Shown: one piece after another, positions 12,779 to 14,653 of the stretch
Layout: every line of letters begins with the position of its first letter
How positions within the stretch are numbered: position 1 is the stretch's first letter
Assembly: GCA_964531285.1 (NCBI GenBank)
Contig: CAZHDI010000086.1
Span: 1 to 14,653 of the forward strand
DNA length: 14,653 nt
Direction of reading: 5' to 3'
Origin: CAZHDI01 sp964531285
GTDB lineage: Bacteria; Pseudomonadota; Alphaproteobacteria; JAJFIK01
The notes under the pieces: generated by a model
What the model was told of the DNA's origin: nothing
The model's database searches: none
The model's input: the letters and a program-made list of their open reading frames with translations, nothing else
Program-made: the position numbers and the translations under genes

Positions 12779-13323
12779 GGCGCGGGCGGGGCGGTCTCAC
12801 CGGCCGAGCCGCTGGCGTGCCGGTCGAAATAGATGGCAACCTGGAGCTTGATGTCGTCGCTGATCGCCTGAGCGGCGCGTTCCTCGGCGTCGCGCTGGGC
12901 CGAGAGCGTGGCGAACTGGTTGTCCACCACGTTATAGGCGGCGACGGAGCGGGTTCGCCCCTCGAACAGGACCGTGCCGGTATCCAGATCCGACAGGGCG
13001 AACTGGGCGCGCAACTCATAGTTAAAACGCGTGATCGACGTATCGCGCTCCACCGCGACGCCCTCGCGCCGGTCCCGCATGCGGACCCGGAGCGTATAGG
13101 CCGGCGGCGCGTCGGCATATTGGATCTGGAGGCCCTTAATGAGATTGGTGCGCACCAGATAGTCGATCCGGTCGTTGCGGGTATCGAGCTGGATCCGCCG
13201 CAACTGATCCGCCGCCATGGTGCCGTCGCCGAGATCGCCGTAAAGCGGGCGAAATCCGCAGGCGGACAAACCACCGGTCAGGACGGCGGCTGTGAGGAGG
13301 GCGAGAGCGGCACGGCGGATCAT
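12775..13323 (-). CDS. lptE: LPS-assembly lipoprotein LptE
   Basis: LptE is the outer-membrane lipoprotein that plugs LptD and helps deliver lipopolysaccharide to the cell surface. The 182-residue protein starts MIRRAALALLTAAVLTGG, a lipoprotein signal peptide, with lipobox LSA-Cys22. GFRPLYG directly after the cysteine is the typical start of mature alphaproteobacterial LptE. The body is beta-rich and about the right length. The ATG at 13323 is chosen because the signal peptide begins there; a frame extending to 13365 overlaps leuS and adds a non-signal leader. It lies 4 bp after the leuS stop and overlaps holA by 4 bp. The gene position between leuS and holA strengthens the call. Confidence 0.9.
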   Translation of the reverse strand: MIRRAALALLTAAVLTGGLSACGFRPLYGDLGDGTMAADQLRRIQLDTRNDRIDYLVRTNLIKGLQIQYADAPPAYTLRVRMRDRREGVAVERDTSITRFNYELRAQFALSDLDTGTVLFEGRTRSVAAYNVVDNQFATLSAQRDAEERAAQAISDDIKLQVAIYFDRHASGSAGETAPPAP

Positions 13324-13327
13324 TGGC

Positions 13328-14653
13328 TTACACCACGATATTGACGATGCGCTTGGGAACGACAATGACCTTTTTCGGGGTCTGACCCTCTAGGGCGCGC
13401 TGCACCGCATCCTGCTCCAGGGCCAGGGTCTGAACGGTCACATTGTCCGCTGCCGGATCGACCTCGATCTGCGCGCGGCGCTTGCCGTTGATCTGGATCG
13501 GCAGCACGAGGCGCTCGTCCGCGACAAGGCGGCTCTCGAAGACCGGCCAAGGGGTCTCGGCGACGCAGGTCTCGTGACCCAGTTGAGCCCAGGCTTCTTC
13601 GGCCAGATGCGGCGTCATCGGTGCGACCAGCAGGCTGAGCATCTCCAATGCCTCGCGCAGCGCCCAGCCGCTGGTGGCGTCGGTCGGGTCCTGCTTGGCG
13701 GCAAAGACCGACACGTCATTGGTCAGCTCATAAATCCGGGCCACGGCGCGGTTGAAGCGGAAGCCTTCGATATCACCGGTCACGTCGCGCACGGCTTTGT
13801 GGACCGACCGGCGCAGATCAAGCGCGGTGCCCTCGACGGTGCCCGGTGCGGGCGTGCCGGCCGGGGGCAGAGTGTCGAGATTTTCCGCCACCAGGCGCCA
13901 GATCCGCTGGACGAACCGCCACGCCCCGTCGATCCCGGCGCGGGTCCATTCGATATCGCGCTCCGGCGGGGTGTCCGACAGCACGAACCATCGCGCGGCA
14001 TCGCAGCCATACTGGTCGATGATGTCATCGGGATCGACGATGTTCTTTTTGGACTTCGACATCTTCTCGACCGGCCCGGCGGTGACCGGCGTGTTGTCGG
14101 CCTCGACGAAAAGCTGACCGCCTTCCCAGATCAATTCATCCGGACTGCGCCATTTGCCGTTCGTGTCACGATAGGTCTCGTGATTGACCATGCCTTGCGT
14201 AAACAGGCCCGCAAACGGCTCCTTGACGCTCGCATGGCCCGCCTCGTCCATGATCCGTGTAAAGAATCGCGCATAGAGAAGATGCAGAACGGCATGCTCG
14301 ACACCGCCGATATACTGATCGACGGGAAGCCAGTAATCCGTGCCCTCACGATCCGTCGGCCGATCGTCCGTCAACCCGCAGAACCGCGCGAAATACCAGG
14401 CCGAATCCACGAAGGTGTCCATGGTGTCGGTCTCGCGCCGCGCCGGCCGTCCGCAGGACGGGCAGGGGACGTCCTTCCAGGTCGGATGCCGGTCCAGCGG
14501 ATTGCCGGGCTCATCGAAGCTGACATCCTCGGGCAGGATTACCGGCAGCGCATCCTCGGGGACCGGCACCGCGCCGCACGCCTCGCAATGGATGATCGGG
14601 ATCGGGCAGCCCCAATAGCGCTGGCGGGAGATGCCCCAGTCGCGCAGGCGGTA
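13328..14653 (-). CDS. leuS: Leucyl-tRNA synthetase LeuS, C-terminal half (5' part outside window)
   Basis: LeuRS charges tRNA-Leu with leucine. The frame is open from the right edge to the TAA at 13328-13330, giving 442 residues of a protein that is usually about 850-870 long. It begins YRLRDWGISRQRYWGCPIPI, the conserved block following the editing domain. A zinc-ligand-like CPSCGRPARRETDTMDTF and the class I signature KMSKS (codons at 14051-14065, in VEKMSKSKKN) follow. Next come the anticodon-binding helical domain, with HLAEEAWAQLG, and the C-terminal domain ending KKVIVVPKRIVNIVV. The HIGH motif and editing domain lie outside the window. It is the first gene of the unit that continues into lptE and holA. 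Confidence 0.96.
   Translation of the reverse strand, partial: YRLRDWGISRQRYWGCPIPIIHCEACGAVPVPEDALPVILPEDVSFDEPGNPLDRHPTWKDVPCPSCGRPARRETDTMDTFVDSAWYFARFCGLTDDRPTDREGTDYWLPVDQYIGGVEHAVLHLLYARFFTRIMDEAGHASVKEPFAGLFTQGMVNHETYRDTNGKWRSPDELIWEGGQLFVEADNTPVTAGPVEKMSKSKKNIVDPDDIIDQYGCDAARWFVLSDTPPERDIEWTRAGIDGAWRFVQRIWRLVAENLDTLPPAGTPAPGTVEGTALDLRRSVHKAVRDVTGDIEGFRFNRAVARIYELTNDVSVFAAKQDPTDATSGWALREALEMLSLLVAPMTPHLAEEAWAQLGHETCVAETPWPVFESRLVADERLVLPIQINGKRRAQIEVDPAADNVTVQTLALEQDAVQRALEGQTPKKVIVVPKRIVNIVV

Overview
The window is GC-rich (clearly above 60% by eye) and comes from an alphaproteobacterial chromosome, or a scaffold of one. The main evidence is the gene order mnmE-mnmG-rsmG-parA-parB on the + strand, followed by leuS-lptE-holA on the - strand. 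This is the standard neighbourhood of the chromosome partition locus near the replication origin in many alphaproteobacteria. Two perfect 16-bp parS sites (TGTTTCACGTGAAACA) lie in it, one between mnmE and mnmG and one inside rsmG. The order cannot be fixed from this sequence.

Layout. Positions 1-1060 (-) hold the N-terminal part of a membrane-anchored TPR protein that runs off the left edge. Positions 1061-1201 are a spacer with a 16-bp tandem repeat. Positions 1202-2892 (-) are a two-gene unit: dienelactone hydrolase followed by a zinc-independent quinone oxidoreductase. A 227-bp divergent spacer leads to a + strand run: a small DUF6489-like protein (3120), mnmE, mnmG, rsmG, parA and parB (to 9194). 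MnmE and MnmG together modify the wobble uridine of tRNAs. RsmG methylates 16S rRNA. ParA, ParB and parS segregate the chromosome.

A run of exactly 100 Ns (9209-9308) follows parB, so the join there is a scaffold join of unknown true length. Between the gap and holA (9309-11734) lies material that does not belong to the usual neighbourhood. It contains the C-terminal tail of a ParE/RelE-type toxin, a second, plasmid-type ParA ATPase, an overlapping gene for a ribbon-helix-helix (RHH) partner, and a small unknown membrane protein. A dispersed family of CAAATGTGGGTTTG repeats surrounds and enters these genes. The 10-bp core TGTGGGTTTG occurs exactly six times between 9438 and 11508, and I found it nowhere else in the window. 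The best reading is a plasmid-like partition cassette (ATPase, RHH centromere-binding protein, iteron centromere) next to the primary chromosomal parABS system. This is the part most worth following up.

The right end (11735-14653, -) is the leuS-lptE-holA unit: C-terminal half of leucyl-tRNA synthetase, LPS-assembly lipoprotein LptE, and DNA polymerase III delta. These genes are spaced by 4 bp or overlap by 4 bp. No rRNA, tRNA, CRISPR array, transposase or integrase was seen.
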